A DNA stretch of 64,000 nt, taken from assembly GCA_031213475.1 (NCBI GenBank), contig JARUPZ010000023.1:9442157-9506156 (forward strand), read 5' to 3'. Below are positions 48,413-60,400 of this stretch, in pieces. Positions within the stretch are counted from its first letter, which is position 1. Each line of letters begins with the position of its first letter. Both the position numbers and the translations under genes were made by a program. The notes beneath the pieces were generated by a model. That model was not told the origin of the DNA, made no database searches, and saw only the letters and a list, made by a program, of their open reading frames with translations. The DNA is from Nereocystis luetkeana (lineage: Eukaryota; Sar; Phaeophyceae; Laminariales; Laminariaceae).

Positions 48413-49676
48413 GCTGCTGTACGTATATACGTACCATGTTATAGCATACCTGGTACCAGGTATACGCTTCGAAGAATATCGGTCGGTCGACGCAGAGCTC
48501 CGGCTTTACCCGGCTCTAAAGCGAGGCATGCCTACAGTAGTAAGGCGCACCCCAGCAAACCATGCCCTAAAAGGGCGCGCCCTAACAAGGCATGCCCCCT
48601 CAAAAAATAAATGCCCTATCAAGAACTATAGTTGGTAAATAATAAGGCGCTCCCTATATTTTAGGCGGCCGCGAAAAGTAGCACCTCGCTTACCGCGGTC
48701 GGCCGAACAAGAAACCACCCCCGGTGGAATTTATATAACGTACCAGCTATGGATTCTGACCTATAAGTTTATCACCCCCGGGTAGTTTCCTGCGGTGGGT
48801 GGGTGGGGTGGTACCCAATCAACCCCGGTGATAAAGGACACGATTTTAAAGGTGGCCGAGTAAAAGAGCAACTCGCCAACCCCAGGCGGCGTGGTTCTGT
48901 TGACCCTGAATTATCCCACCCAGGGTCCGGAAATTTAAAGGACCGTTTCGGTATGCAGCCAAAGGGTCGTTTCACTTCCGGACAGAGTGGGGTTTCCTGG
49001 AGAGCTGGTGGCTACCACTCTGACCGGGAGATATCATCCCCGTTCGATGTTCATGCAACCATTTACAGAGTCTAGCAACGAGGATTATATTTTGCGGGGG
49101 CACAGGTACATCTTACGAGCAGACATCATACATGACAAACGACAAACTGCTCCTGTACAGCAGTAATACATGTATTCCATGTACTCACAGCCCTACCCAA
49201 AAGCCTAGATGACGAGATTCTTGGAGTAATTCCGCAATCAGTCATACAGAGGGTAATGCGCACCAGTACTTCCCGCTATATACAATGCAACTATTAATAC
49301 TACGGATGTGCGCTTGTAGGCACTCGCGCCGGGTAAATAAACAGTGAATGAAGAACGCCCAACACGATTCCCACGTCTAATTAATAAATGTATACTTGGT
49401 ACCTTGTAATACCTGAAACAATATTATTCGCATACACCTGTTGTAAAATAGAGACATACGAGTCTTAACCCTCCCGTGGTGACCGCCAGCAAAAAAAAAA
49501 AAACCCGGTAATCTTGGGACTTCAAAGGGGAAACTCGGCACTAAAAAGGTGACGACGATTACAGCTGTGGCTTCTGCGTGGTGATTGCGGGGGATGGGGG
49601 ATGCACAAATTGGTGTCCCGAGTTCCAATGGCAGGTAATCGTAAGGCACGGGGGGGGAGCGCAACACGACCCTATT

Positions 49677-50029
49677 GTTTTTATTTTATTTTATTTTTTT
49701 CTCATCCCATTCATTATCTTCGCACATCTTCTTCTCTCTCTCCTTCCAACTCGTAACTCAGATCCGGGGTCACATAGCAGGCTCTTATCCCCCCTTCCCG
49801 CTACGGTACGTGCCTTCATTATATCGCGAGAAGATTTCAGCCTTTTCTTCCCTCGTCGACTCGCATCGAATTGTGCCTACCCACGCTGCAAGGCGCGCTC
49901 AACAATTGAATCCTTTTTTTATTTTTTATTTTTGCAAATAAAGTCAAAGTCCGACCCTCCTGGGGCTCGAACCCAGGACTCAAACAAGTAGAATTCGAGG
50001 TTAACCACTTGAACCACCGGGGCGACCGG
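49677..50029 (-). repeat. SINE-A, full length with tRNA-like head
   Basis: In minus orientation the 5' head has an A-box-like TGGTTCAAGTGGTTAACC and the B-box GGGTTCGAGCCCC. A central core and a distinctive tail follow, ending in an A-rich (TAAAA)n run. No protein is encoded. Such elements are Pol III transcribed and moved by LINE machinery. Confidence 0.88.
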
Positions 50030-52214
50030 CTATACGTACACTATACACCCCTGTGTACTGCTGGGCGCTCGCGCGGCTTGCTCATATCAACTATTGTTTT
50101 ATGTCGCTAGCTCGGGGGTCCCGAAGGGGATAACAGTTTGTTCCCGAAACGCTGGTTGTGTGTGTGTGTGTTCTTCACATGAAACCGTTCTTTCTACCCG
50201 TCGACATCCAGCACGACCAGTGTCCGTGCCGATTCTTCAATCCTAGAAGAGATACAAGTTCTGTGGTCACAAAGCTACACCACAGAGACACTACGTGGGT
50301 ACGTGGGTACTCTGCTGCAGCTGTGTAGTTGTCATCTACCTGGTAGTCTACAGAAAAAGTTGTCAGGAGACAAGCGCTTCGTTCAACCCTTTGACAGACA
50401 ACAACTGCCTTGACACGCCTTGATGGATACCAAACTACTATTAATATTATTAATAATAGGTTTCAGTGTGGAACAGTCCGCCCTACACCCTTGACAGCGC
50501 ACGTTTTGCGTCGCTTGACGTGTCTCCTGACGTCTTTGGCTAGTAGTTGCTTGGGCTGTGGGTGGTAGCTACAGCCAGAGTCGAGTGTCTTTTCGTTTTT
50601 GGTGCATTTCTGTTCTGAAACGGTTTCTACAAAAAATAAAACTACTTGTACTCGTACAGCTGTACGTACAAGCAATATAAGGTCAGCTGTGAGTTCGGTC
50701 AAAGGGTTTATTTAACGTATACCTGGTGTATTCTACCTGGTACATACGAGTACGTACTATTTTACCTGGTATATACGCACAGCAACCCCGTTCAAGACTC
50801 AATTTTCACCATCGAAACTACTGCTGTAGTTCAGAAGCAAGCACGGTTTTATACCGTACACCTCTGGACTGGACGGCAATATAACTACCGTTTAGTGTTG
50901 ATGTAAAAGCCCAAACACTCCTTACATTTCCAACCAGAACGGTACGATCCGGTTTCCCCCCCCCCCCCAACAATAGGAACGCGCGGCAGACCATCATGTG
51001 CACCCTACCACACGGGTGATAAGGCAGCACACCACCCCGGAAGGAATTTCAGAGCCGAGTTTTTCAAACCCAGGGGGGGGCACATCTTATACAGGCGACG
51101 AAAATGGTGGCTTGGATTTGGAAAGATCTCGACAAGATCTTCATCTTTCCACAAGACGCATCGCTCGGCGGCCGTTGCACCTTTTTTTTCCCCATCGTCG
51201 CGATAAAATCAGCTCCGAAATTTGTCCGAGCGGGGTGCGGTGACATCATCATCATCATGCGTGTTGTAACGGAAATATACATGCTGCTTGTACACATTGG
51301 GTGTGTATGATGCGTGCATAAAAACATACAGCAGTAGTACTGTACTACCACTCTGAACGAAAACACAAGGAAATGTTTAAGGATCAACATGGTTACTAAA
51401 CGGTCTTTACATTTCCGTCCACGGCAGTGGATATATCATACACGCTTTTTGAACACTGCTGCTTGTATCAAAGCTTTGTTGTATAAACATATGTATATAG
51501 CGAGAGGTACCAACGGTTGCTTCGCCCATACTGCAAACACCACTTCAGTACCAATGCCCGAATGCAACTATTAATACTCAGCATTGCCGTAGTCGTGTAG
51601 TCGTCCCAAAAACTATTACCCCCACAAGGGATCACGGCAATCAGAACTCACGACGGACCCCAAACAACGAGTACCAGTGTATTCCACTACGTCCAACTCC
51701 GATCAGGACAGAAAGCGAAAGGGCCAAAAAGAAGAAAAAAGGAAAAAAAAAAAGAGAAAAAAGGGGGCTGTATATATGCGTACGTATAGTACGAATTGTA
51801 ACACAACAACAGCAACAAGAACATAATTTTTAAAACGACAGCGCGGGGCGCTCTCACACAAGCAGCACGGCTTCTCACTTCTCACAGCTATCCCACCACA
51901 ACAAGACGAGAACAGGACAACTCATCGTTCGTCCACAATGACCGAAAATAAAACCCAATACGTACACCTATACGTACCATGTATACGGGTATAATGTACA
52001 GCAGTATACATATACACCGCACTCAGAAACTCGCACAACCCAGGCCGGGTTTCTTGCTCGGAGTGCATGCTACGCTAACTTCATGTCTACTACGTAACGG
52101 ATTCCAATTTTCGACGCGTCGGGCAGATCATGATCTATCTACAGAATTTCTTTCTTCTGTAGATAATTTAGATCCTATATAGCCCGCCGTTATGATGTGT
52201 TGTGCAGAACCTAT
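50030..52214. other. Gene-free repeat region
   Basis: Apart from R5 copies and scattered TACCTGGTA and TACAGCAG motifs I see no gene. Short frames have no domain content. Confidence 0.4.
51345..51432. repeat. R5 palindromic element
   Basis: TACCACTCTGAACGAAAACAC and TTTACATTTCCGTCCACGGC arms. A half copy is at 50890-50945. Confidence 0.7.
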
Positions 52215-52331
52215 TTATTACGGGGGACCATAGTTAATAGGACCTATGGTATACATAAAACCCTATAAATTAAACCATTTTTACTATTAATAACAATATT
52301 TGGTCCTATTAACTATGGTCCCCCGAAAATA
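52215..52331. mobile_element. R1 inverted-repeat element
   Basis: TATTACGGGGGACCATAG start and CTATGGTCCCCCGAAAATA end; interior is in the opposite orientation to the 5175 copy. Confidence 0.85.
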
Positions 52332-52839
52332 GTGCAGATCCAACCCAGGAAGTAATGTGTGCTTGTGCCATTTATGTAATACAGCTATACGTGTCCCACC
52401 CTGCATGCACCACGAACCATTTCATTTCAGGTGTGCGGCCTTTTTGTCTCATGTGTTTTTAGGTGGGAAGCGTCGTGCTTCCCAGCCGAAGTTTCTTCAT
52501 TTCTTTTTTTTGTTATGGTTTTTCGGATCTTCCTAGAGCTTCAGCACTTTTGTGTGACCGCGGACTCCTTGATTCGAGAGTTACGACTGCTGTTGTGAGA
52601 ACAACAACAATAACAAGAAGAACAACATGAGTTGGATCATGCAGATGGATAAGGCAATAAGAGTTCGAGAGTAGCATATAGATATCAGGCAAGAACATGA
52701 TAAATCTATCTGCCTTGAAAGACCTGAAAGATTAGACCATGAAGCGGGGGTCGATGATGATCTGTAGATGATCTGTGATCTGTGATGATCTGCAGAGGAT
52801 CTGTCCGAGGTTGCGCAAGTATTTTGATCTCTCTATCAT

Positions 52840-53222
52840 CACTTTCACTTTCCGGCCTATCTTGTAGGAGGTTTCACCCTCAACGACCTTCTGGACCAGC
52901 CGTGGTCACAGGTGTCTACTCTACTCCCCCCCGGTACGTACCTTTATTTTTTGTGGGTTCAGCATTCCCACTGCTCGTCGATTTTCATCGAATGTAGCTA
53001 ACTCACGCTCTCGCGCTTTCCGCTAATAAATTTATTTTATGCAAGAAAAAGCCCCTACGAGCATGCACTCGGTGAGACTTGAACCCACGAAATTGATCTT
53101 GATAGGCACGCGGATCACCTTTTATTTTATGCAAGAAAAAGCCCCTACGAGCATGCACTCGGTGAGACTTGAACCCACGAAATTGATCTTGATAGGCACG
53201 CGGATCACCTACCAAGCCACTT
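52840..53222 (-). repeat. SINE-B with duplicated tRNA-like head
   Basis: In minus orientation the head has TGGCTTGGTAGGTGATCC (A-box-like) and GGGTTCAAGTCTCACC (B-box). The 90-bp head unit is present twice in tandem, at 53031-53120 and 53121-53210, apparently identical. Core and tail extend to about 52840. Confidence 0.85.
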
Positions 53223-53311
53223 TAAAATCATGTCATGTCATTTTTTTTTTTTCCCCCTGCGTGCTCGCTTTACCTGGTGGTATTTTACACATGTCCAGCA
53301 CCTCAACTTAT

Positions 53312-53402
53312 CAACCCTTTAGGCAAACTGCAGTCCCGCTTCGGGCGCAAACCACTCAAATTTCAAGCACTTTGTCCCCAAAACGGGACTGCAGTCCAAA
53401 GC
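53312..53402. repeat. R2 inverted-repeat element
   Basis: CAAACTGCAGTCCCGCTTC and GTCCCCAAAACGGGACTGC arms. Confidence 0.8.
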
Positions 53403-53649
53403 ATGCCCATTATCATACCGCTGAAATGCGACGTCAACACCAACAATAATAGCAGCAGCAGCGACGACATGGACGAACCGAAACGGCCACGAGCATCCCA
53501 AACTTGTGCTTGTTGGGGGTGGTATGGTATCATTTTCATGAAAAGGTGGGAGGGCAGGGGGCATACGGCTGTACCTGGTGCCTATATACGGAAGTGGGTC
53601 GGCCACGCGCTCTCACATGTACTGCAGCTGACGTGCCGCGCGAACTCAC

Positions 53650-54003
53650 TCCAACAGCACCAGCACCAGCAGAGGCCACCCACCCAGACCGTTGCTGCCG
53701 TTGAAGTCGCCTTTGCTTTCTCCCGTCGCCCCCGCCAGAGGCAGCAGCAGCAGCAGCAGCCGCAGCGGCCGCAGCGCAAGAATCACAAGAAGAAGATGAT
53801 GATGATGATGCTCGCGGGGCGACAGGAGAAGACCCCGCCGGGAAGGTTCCCCCGACCACTCGCAGTCGAGCAGCGGCGGCGGTGGCACCCGAGGGCACCG
53901 CGAACCCACGGGCCGGAGAAATCGCAGCGGAAAGCAGGACCAGGCCCCACAGGAGGCAGGTGGCCGCGCGGGGCATTGACGCGGGACGTTTCGGAGTGAT
54001 CAT
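53650..54003 (-). CDS. First exon of a probable plastid-targeted protein
   Basis: An ATG at 54003 opens 118 codons up to a strong GTGAGT donor after 53650, phase 0. The N-terminus has a short basic stretch, then a hydrophobic core around LLWGLVLLSAAISPARG and a likely signal-peptidase site, followed at once by FAVPSG. A Phe directly after the cleavage site, followed by an Ala/Ser/Arg-rich hydroxylated stretch, is the known ASAFAP-type pattern that sends proteins into four-membrane heterokont plastids. The rest of the exon is Ser-, Ala- and Gln/Arg-rich and gives no family clue. Downstream exons on the minus strand were not recognised. A plain secreted protein is the alternative. PUS10 begins 1.7 kb away on the opposite strand, so the two are divergent. 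Confidence 0.45.
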
Positions 54004-55745
54004 GGCGGTGGGGGGGGGGCAAAAGCCACTTATACGTGGGGGTGGAGTCGAGTGTTGGGGGCGGGATTTTTTTTCAGATATAAAATGGAAGAAGGATTGC
54101 TGCCGTTTTGTTTTTCGGCTTCGTCTGTTCTTGTTGCTCCTGTTGTTCTTGTTCTTGTTTGTCGGCGATGCTGCTGCTGGTGGTGCTGATGTCTGTCCGT
54201 TTGTTGGTTGGGGAAAATAACCCTCCGTGCGTCGTTTCCTGCTTGGGGGGGGGGAGAGGGGGGTTACTCTCGTGCAACTGGTGGCCTGCTGGGTGGAGTA
54301 AGAGACTGAGGAAGAGAGAAGAAAGAGGAGTTGGAGCACGGGGAGGGAGCGAGGGGCGGGGGGTGGGGGCCGGGGGGGGGGGGGCGGGAGCACGGGATGG
54401 ATGCTCGGTTCCGGAACAAAATGTGATTTTCCAGGTGTACGAGTACGTGACCGCGGTTTGGCCGCCTTGACTTACCGCTAGCACCTCTAAAACCAGTATA
54501 ATAAGGTCAAACGAGGTCTTGACTCGCCCAATAACATACGAGTACTTGTTCTCGAGATTGGAGAAAGCGTACGTATGACACCACATCTTACGCGCTTAAC
54601 ACGTACCAGGTACCAGGTACCAGGTACGTACTGCTGTAGCTATGCACGTGTATACCATACCAGATGGTAGGATGGTGGGAGTATCAACATGGCGGTCAAC
54701 AAGTGCAAGCTGCCTTATGGTAGGACAGCAGTCGGGAAGTAGTGGGGAGATTTTATTTTCTCACGGTTGGTAGGACAGCTGTGGGGAGATTTTGTTTCTT
54801 TTTTTTGTATTTTCACTTGATTCCAGAGTATTGGCCCTGAGTCCTGCCCCCAGCGCAATAATGATCGACGCTGTTGGTTGACGTCAAGTTCGTTCTTCGT
54901 CGTCACAGAAAACGGGGATTTGCCGCCGTCGCCGTCGCGCGCTGGCCGTCGGCCGACAGCAAGCCGATTGCGGAACACAAAGCGGACATACTACTCGCCG
55001 CGGGCCTCACACAGCGCAGGGTCTGAACCATCGCACACACGAACCACGCACGCGCTGTTGGCTTTGCCGTGGTGGTGATATGTGTGCACGCACCCGCCGG
55101 CTGCTAAACGTAGTAGGCTCACGTAGACAAAACATTGACACGATCGGTCGAATACTGTGAGCATAAATGCAGGCCCGTCTCCTGCGACCGCACCGACACT
55201 AACCTGAGGTGTAGCCAACAATTCTCCCGGTCAAGAAGTCCGGACGCAGGCCAAGGAATCGCTGGGTGAGCCGAAGATCAAGATTGTGTGAGAGGTGTGC
55301 GGTGTCAAAGGTATGAGTTACGATGTGGGATTCGCCGAACCGGGGTTTCCACGCTCATGATCTTTTCGTTCCTGTAGGGGTGGGGTATCTACCGCCCCCT
55401 ACCCCGCGCACAGACCATACTCTTGAATGTTTGGAAGCGTGCCAGGTGCATAGGCAGGAGCATCACCCCTGTTGTGGGATCTGCGTGGGCTGCCGTGTGT
55501 CCTCACGTGCTGCAGGTAGCCTCCCTGCGCTTTCTTCAGAGACAATCCTGGCCTGTGACATCCGCATCCTCTTCTTCTGCTTCGTGTGATACGTGTACGT
55601 ACGTCCAGGATCACTGGTACACCTTGCCTCGTCTCCTCGTCTCCCTTGTCCGATGGAACGGAGGCTGCTATTATAGCATACGGACTCGACCCGCTTGAAC
55701 TTGCGTAAGCTTTCGAAAGTTCCACTCGTACTCCCAGGGAAAGCA
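54004..55745. other. Intergenic region between the presequence exon and PUS10
   Basis: Presumed divergent promoter region of the two genes. Contains G runs near 54370, three tandem TACCAGGTACCAGG motifs at 54602-54626, and a small direct repeat, TAGGACAGC-GGGGAGATTTT, at 54719-54800. No exon was recognised. Confidence 0.4.
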
Positions 55746-58700
55746 ATGACCACAGCAGCTGCAGCAGCAACAACTGCAGCAGCAGCGACAACAACTGCAG
55801 CACGACCACCGGCATTAGCAGCAGCAGCAGCGCCGGGGAAACACCCGGAAAAAGTGGATGCCTCCGCCGTCCTCTCAAACCTTGCCTACTCGCTGTTACT
55901 GGATGCCAGCACTTGGTCGACGGTGAGGCGGGCCGGGGTCTGCGCCTGCTGTGCCGCCCGTCTAGCCTGTTGCCGAGAGACCGCAGCCTACGACTGCGAC
56001 GAGCGAGACCTAAGAGCACTGCTCGATGCCCGCTTTGCCAGCAGCGGCAGCGGCGGCGGAAAGCCGACCGCAACGAAGAGGAGCGAAAACTGCTGCACCC
56101 TGTGCTTGGGCATCCTGCAATCGGAGATGCCCCTCCGCATAACTCCCCGGGCCCGGGCCTCGTCGGAGCTGCACGGCGACGACAAGCGACCCTGCGTCGT
56201 GGCGGAGACGCCCTTTGCCGAGACGGCGCCGACAACGGCAACGTCAACGACACCCACGCCCTCGCCTCATTTGACCTCCCTAGACGTGCCGCCACGGGAT
56301 GCTCCCCGCGACGAAGAAAGCCCCCCTCCTGAAGGCGCGCGACGAGTAGAGCTCGGGACCACTCCGACCCCGTCTCCCGGCGTTGGCATCGCCTCCGAGG
56401 GATCTGTTGGTACCGCTGCGGTAACAGACGCTATCCCGGTCACAACGGGCAGAGGGCACACTGCACCCCCCTCGACTGGTCCGACCGTGACTCCAGCCTC
56501 CACTGGATGCGATGCAGTGGTGGCGGCGGTGGCGCCGGCGGAGATGACACCCGTGACGTTGGCCGCGACGACGCCACAATGCAACGGCAGCGACAGCAGT
56601 TTTTTCTATGTGCGCGCCCGCATCGCGGACGCGATCGCGGAGTCCGTGGCCGCCCGAGGGTACACTGGCGTGTCGAGCTTCGTGCTCACGGCGGCGGTGC
56701 CAGCGTGTCTGGCGGTGCGCGACGCGGCCTTTGCTGAGGCGCTCGCCTGCGCGGGCGCCCCCCTGCCGCCTGTCTCCCCCCTTCTCCGCCCCCCGACCGA
56801 CATAGACACACCGGCGACGACCACCGCCACCACAACCGACGCCAACACCGACGCCGCCTCCACCATCGCTACCGCCACCACCACCGCCACCACCACCGCC
56901 ACCACCGCCGCCGCCACCGTCGCTGTCTCAGTAAAGGAGGCGCTAAAGCTCCGTCTTGTGGGGGCGCTAAGCGCGCGCCTCGGGGGCGCCGTGTTCGACG
57001 CCGACTCGGACTTTTCGGTCGAGGTTACTGCCGCCGCTAAGGACGCCGACGCGCACGCGACGACGGCGCTGCTGGGGTTCCCCGCGCCCCACCGCCCAGG
57101 CGACAAGCCGCCGGGGTGGCCGGGGGCAGGACGATGGGCGAAGAAGCGGCAGAGGCGGGAGGAGCACCGCAACCCGGGGCTGACGGTCGGGGCGGTCAAG
57201 AAGGGTCTGTCTATCCTAGGTGACGCGGGGAGGGAGCGCATGAGGCACTGGGTGGAGGGGCTAGGACAGGCGGATAGAGAAGGGCCGTTAGAGGGGGAGG
57301 AGAGGCAGGGGGGGGGGGGGGGGGGCGGAGGCGGAGGCAGAAGAGAGCGAGGGACTAGGGGAGGGGGAGGGGGAGAGGGAAAGGGAGGGATTGGGGAGGA
57401 GAGAAGCCGCCGCGGCCACCGCCACCGGGGAAGACCCCGAGGCGGTGAGCGCGAACGCGATGGCGGTCACCACGAGCAACACCAACGGTGACGGCCTTAC
57501 CCACGCAGCCGAGACCGCGCCGATGTTCACGCCACCCACTCCACGCGTTGCAGCCGCCACCGCCGCCGCCGCCGGCCGCGGTATGACGGCCGTATGCGAC
57601 GTCACCATCCGGCGACAGTCCATCCACTTCTGGGGCAGGTACACGAAGCTCTCCCGGAGCGTCCCGCAAACCCCGTGGATGAAGGGTTTCTACTCCGTAC
57701 AGGAGGCGGTTTCGGAGCCTTTCCAGGCGTTTTCTGGCTGCGTCGAGGGCCTACTCCACGGCGCGGGCCGGGAGGATGTCGACGTCCGGATGCTTGGAAA
57801 GGGCCGACCCTTTTCGCTCGAGCTCGTCGACTCGCTCCGGTCCGTCGGTGAGGTGGCAGCGCGGCTCGGCGAGCTTCAGGCCGCAGTTAACGCTGCGACC
57901 GGGCGATGGAACGCCGGCGGAGGCGTTGCCGTGTCGAGGCTCCGGGTGGCGGGCCCCGGGGAGCTCCCGAGCGACGTACAGAAGGTGGGTGAGGGGAAGA
58001 GGAAGCACTACCGCTGTGTGGTGTGGGTGTCGAGGCCGCTGATGAGGGGGGAGGTGGAGGCGATGTGCGACAGGCCGGAGCTGGTGGTGCAGCAGGCCAC
58101 GCCCATCCGGGTGCTGCACAGGAGGACTCTGCTCGACAGGCCTAGGTCCATCTTTGACATGCGGGCCGAATGGATCAACGAGCATTTTTTTGTCCTGGAC
58201 CTGACAACTTCTGCTGGTGAGTGTGGATGATTGGGGAGGAGGAGGGGGAGGGGGAGCGTGGTGGAGAGACGTTCTGCTCGTCGTCGTCGTCGTCGCCGTC
58301 GTCGTGTTTTCGCCGCTGTAGTTATTGGTGGCGCAGTCGTGTTCTGCCACCATTCTGCCGCATGGACCGCCGATGGCGTGGCCAACTAGTAAGGTTAGCG
58401 CGCGAGCTCTTGTCACGTACGTCCATTTGTCCTTCCTCCCTTCGCTTGTGTCCTATTTTATCTCGTCGCCCATCCCCCCCCCCCCCCCCACTCCCTCGTT
58501 CTACGCTCTCATCTATATGCAAGAAAATCCGCCTGCCTCACAAGCGGTTTTCAGTAGGAGGCAGCATACCCCTTCATGCGACTCGCCAAACACCCCACGG
58601 CGCTTCGCGCTTGGTGCACGCAATGTCTGCCTGTGGTCGGTGAAAACCCGACGAGCTCAGTCCTGGCATTGTTACGATACGAGCGAGGGTCTATGGTCAT

Positions 58701-59074
58701 ACGACTACGGCCATGTATGGCATTAGTATCCCCCCCCCGCGCTGCGTTCACCTTCGCCTTCGACGCCATATCAACCCTCCCCCCGTCCCCACCATCACCA
58801 CGATCACCCCCTTGAACGAACAGGTACCTACATCAAGGAGTTCGTTCACGGGGATCTCGGGCGAACCGTCCCCTCTGTTGGGTCCCTCCTCAACTGCAGA
58901 GCGGACATTCTACAACTGGACGTCACTAACGTGGAGGACAGGTGGAGCGTCGAAGAAGAGGAAGCGGAGAGAGAAAGAGATGGGGAGAGGGAGGGGGGGA
59001 AGGGGAGGGACGGGGACGGCGGGGGTGGGGGGTATAGGGGTGCAGCCCCGGCCGTCCGAGGATGCTACGAGTAA
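55746..59074 (+). CDS. PUS10: tRNA pseudouridine synthase Pus10
   Basis: Three exons: 55746-57219, 57509-58216 and 58824-59074 (TAA), totalling 811 codons with stop. Pus10 makes pseudouridine 54/55 in the tRNA T-loop. Two zinc-binding Cys pairs lie near residues 66-69 (VCACC) and 117-120 (CTLC), as in the Pus10 N-terminal domain. The catalytic half is clear: FWGRYTKLSRSVPQTPW, GREDVDVRMLGKGRPF with the catalytic Asp, RCVVWVSRPL, TPIRVLHRRTLLDRPR, and FVLDLTTSAGTYIKEF. The last is split across the final intron, whose exon continues VHGDLGRTVPS to ADILQLDV. Animal PUS10 is about 530 residues; the extra length is Ala/Thr-rich inserts and an acidic, Gly-rich C-terminus. Exon 1 and exon 2 are in different frames. 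A phase-1 intron 57220-57508 (or acceptor at 57553) joins them exactly; a length error in the G run near 57310 is the alternative. Confidence 0.9.
57303..57370 (+). repeat. G-run and GAGGGA repeat in PUS10 intron 1
   Basis: A run of about 18 G and GGAGGGGGAGGG units lie in the proposed 289-base intron; potential G-quadruplex and an obvious site for length error. Confidence 0.8.
58502..58735 (+). repeat. Partial R3 repeat in PUS10 intron 2
   Basis: R3 3' half from CATCTATATGCAAGAAAATC to GACTACGGCCATGTATGG, ending in a C run. It sits 88 bases upstream of the last exon. Confidence 0.8.
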
Positions 59075-59099
59075 AGAATACCTCTGCCGAGTTTCGCGG

Positions 59100-60400
59100 A
59101 AACGTTGCACTTTTCGGACAGATCAGATAGATCATTGCTTCTTCATGATCTAGATTCTGCCGGGCAGATGGATAATCTGTTCTCGATCTGCATGGTTTAT
59201 TTCATGTTGCCGGGTGGGAGCCGTATAGCCTGCAAAATCTATTAATGTAGGACATGTTTTTTGGGTGGATGGATCTGTACTATGTACAGATCCTGTACAT
59301 CACACCGCAATGACTGCGTAGCATCTAGATGATCTAGATCGTGATCTGTTCGACGTATGATAACGATGACTGGATACTAAAATAGGGACGGGGAGGTGCG
59401 GCGTTTTTTTCGTCAATTTTTTCCGACTGCTCTCATATATAGGGGGTATAACTACAGTACTTCAATTAATGAAGTCGAATATATTTTTTGGAAGCAGTGA
59501 CAGAGTTATAAACCCTTCTTCAACTGCACCCACGTTTCGGGGGAAAAAACTGCTTGAATTTAATTCAAAGAGGTCGAGTATTTTTTTCATCAGTGAATAG
59601 GTTAGTAGACCCTTTTGCACTATAACTGCGCCGGGCGTTTGGGGAAAAACACTGCTTGAATTTTGAGCCGAGTGTGTTTAAAAGCAGTAAAAGAGGGGTT
59701 AAATAACGCCTCTACATCTGCTAGGATTTTGAGTGGAGTATGTTTTGAAGCAGTGAAAAAGGGCTTATATAATACATAACTTTTTGTCAACTACACCTTC
59801 TCAACAAAAGAAACGCCTAGTTGAATCTGTAGAGTCGAATACGTTTTGAGGCAGTATCATAAAAAAAGTAGGGCCGGGCACTGGCACACTATGTACAGGC
59901 AGTAGCAATGTACGATTGACCAGGCCAGTACATGCGCCAGTAGTTTTTATTTTACGTACGCCCAAGAAACACGCCCTATCGTAGCACGGAAACCCACTCG
60001 GGAGTAGAAAGTAGAGAGGAGAGACAGTATACTGCTGCAATCCAGTACACTGGTTGGTTTTGATGGCATTGTCGTCGCTACTGACTGAGTCAGCCAGTGC
60101 CTCGCCCTTGTAAAAATGTACCAGTAAGATATAAAGGGGTTGGACCCTTTTTACAACTGCTGTGCCACACATGGCGCAGATATTCGATTCCCGCCTAATG
60201 ATGCTGAAATTTTCAGGGCAGATCAGTATGATCTACAGCTCAGGTTGCCTGTGGAAGCCGTGCAACGTGCATGATCTACGGGACATGTTTCCTTGATTGT
60301 ATCTGATCTGTACTACGATACACAGAGCTTGCACCGCATCTCAAAACGGCAGTTAGGATCTCTAGATGATATATTAAACCATTCACGTATATAAAACCCG
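59100..60400. repeat. Diverged repeat pair with GATCTAGAT-rich sequence
   Basis: 59100-59350 and 60190-60380 share an order of blocks: TTTTC-GGCAGATCAG, a TTGCCGGGTGGGAGCCGT-like block, GGACATGTTT, GATCTGTACTA, CACCGCA and ATCTAGATGAT. Between them, 59500-59830 holds three degenerate units around AAAACTGCTTGAATTT and GAAGCAGTGAAA. Confidence 0.55.

Noticed and set aside
49556..49637. Possible Cys-rich exon (CGFCVVIAGDGGCTNW) with a GTAATC donor
   Set aside because: Single short candidate with no partner exons and no family match.
55399..56295. 298-codon minus-strand frame
   Set aside because: It is the antisense shadow of PUS10 exon 1, which has the recognisable Cys motifs on the plus strand.
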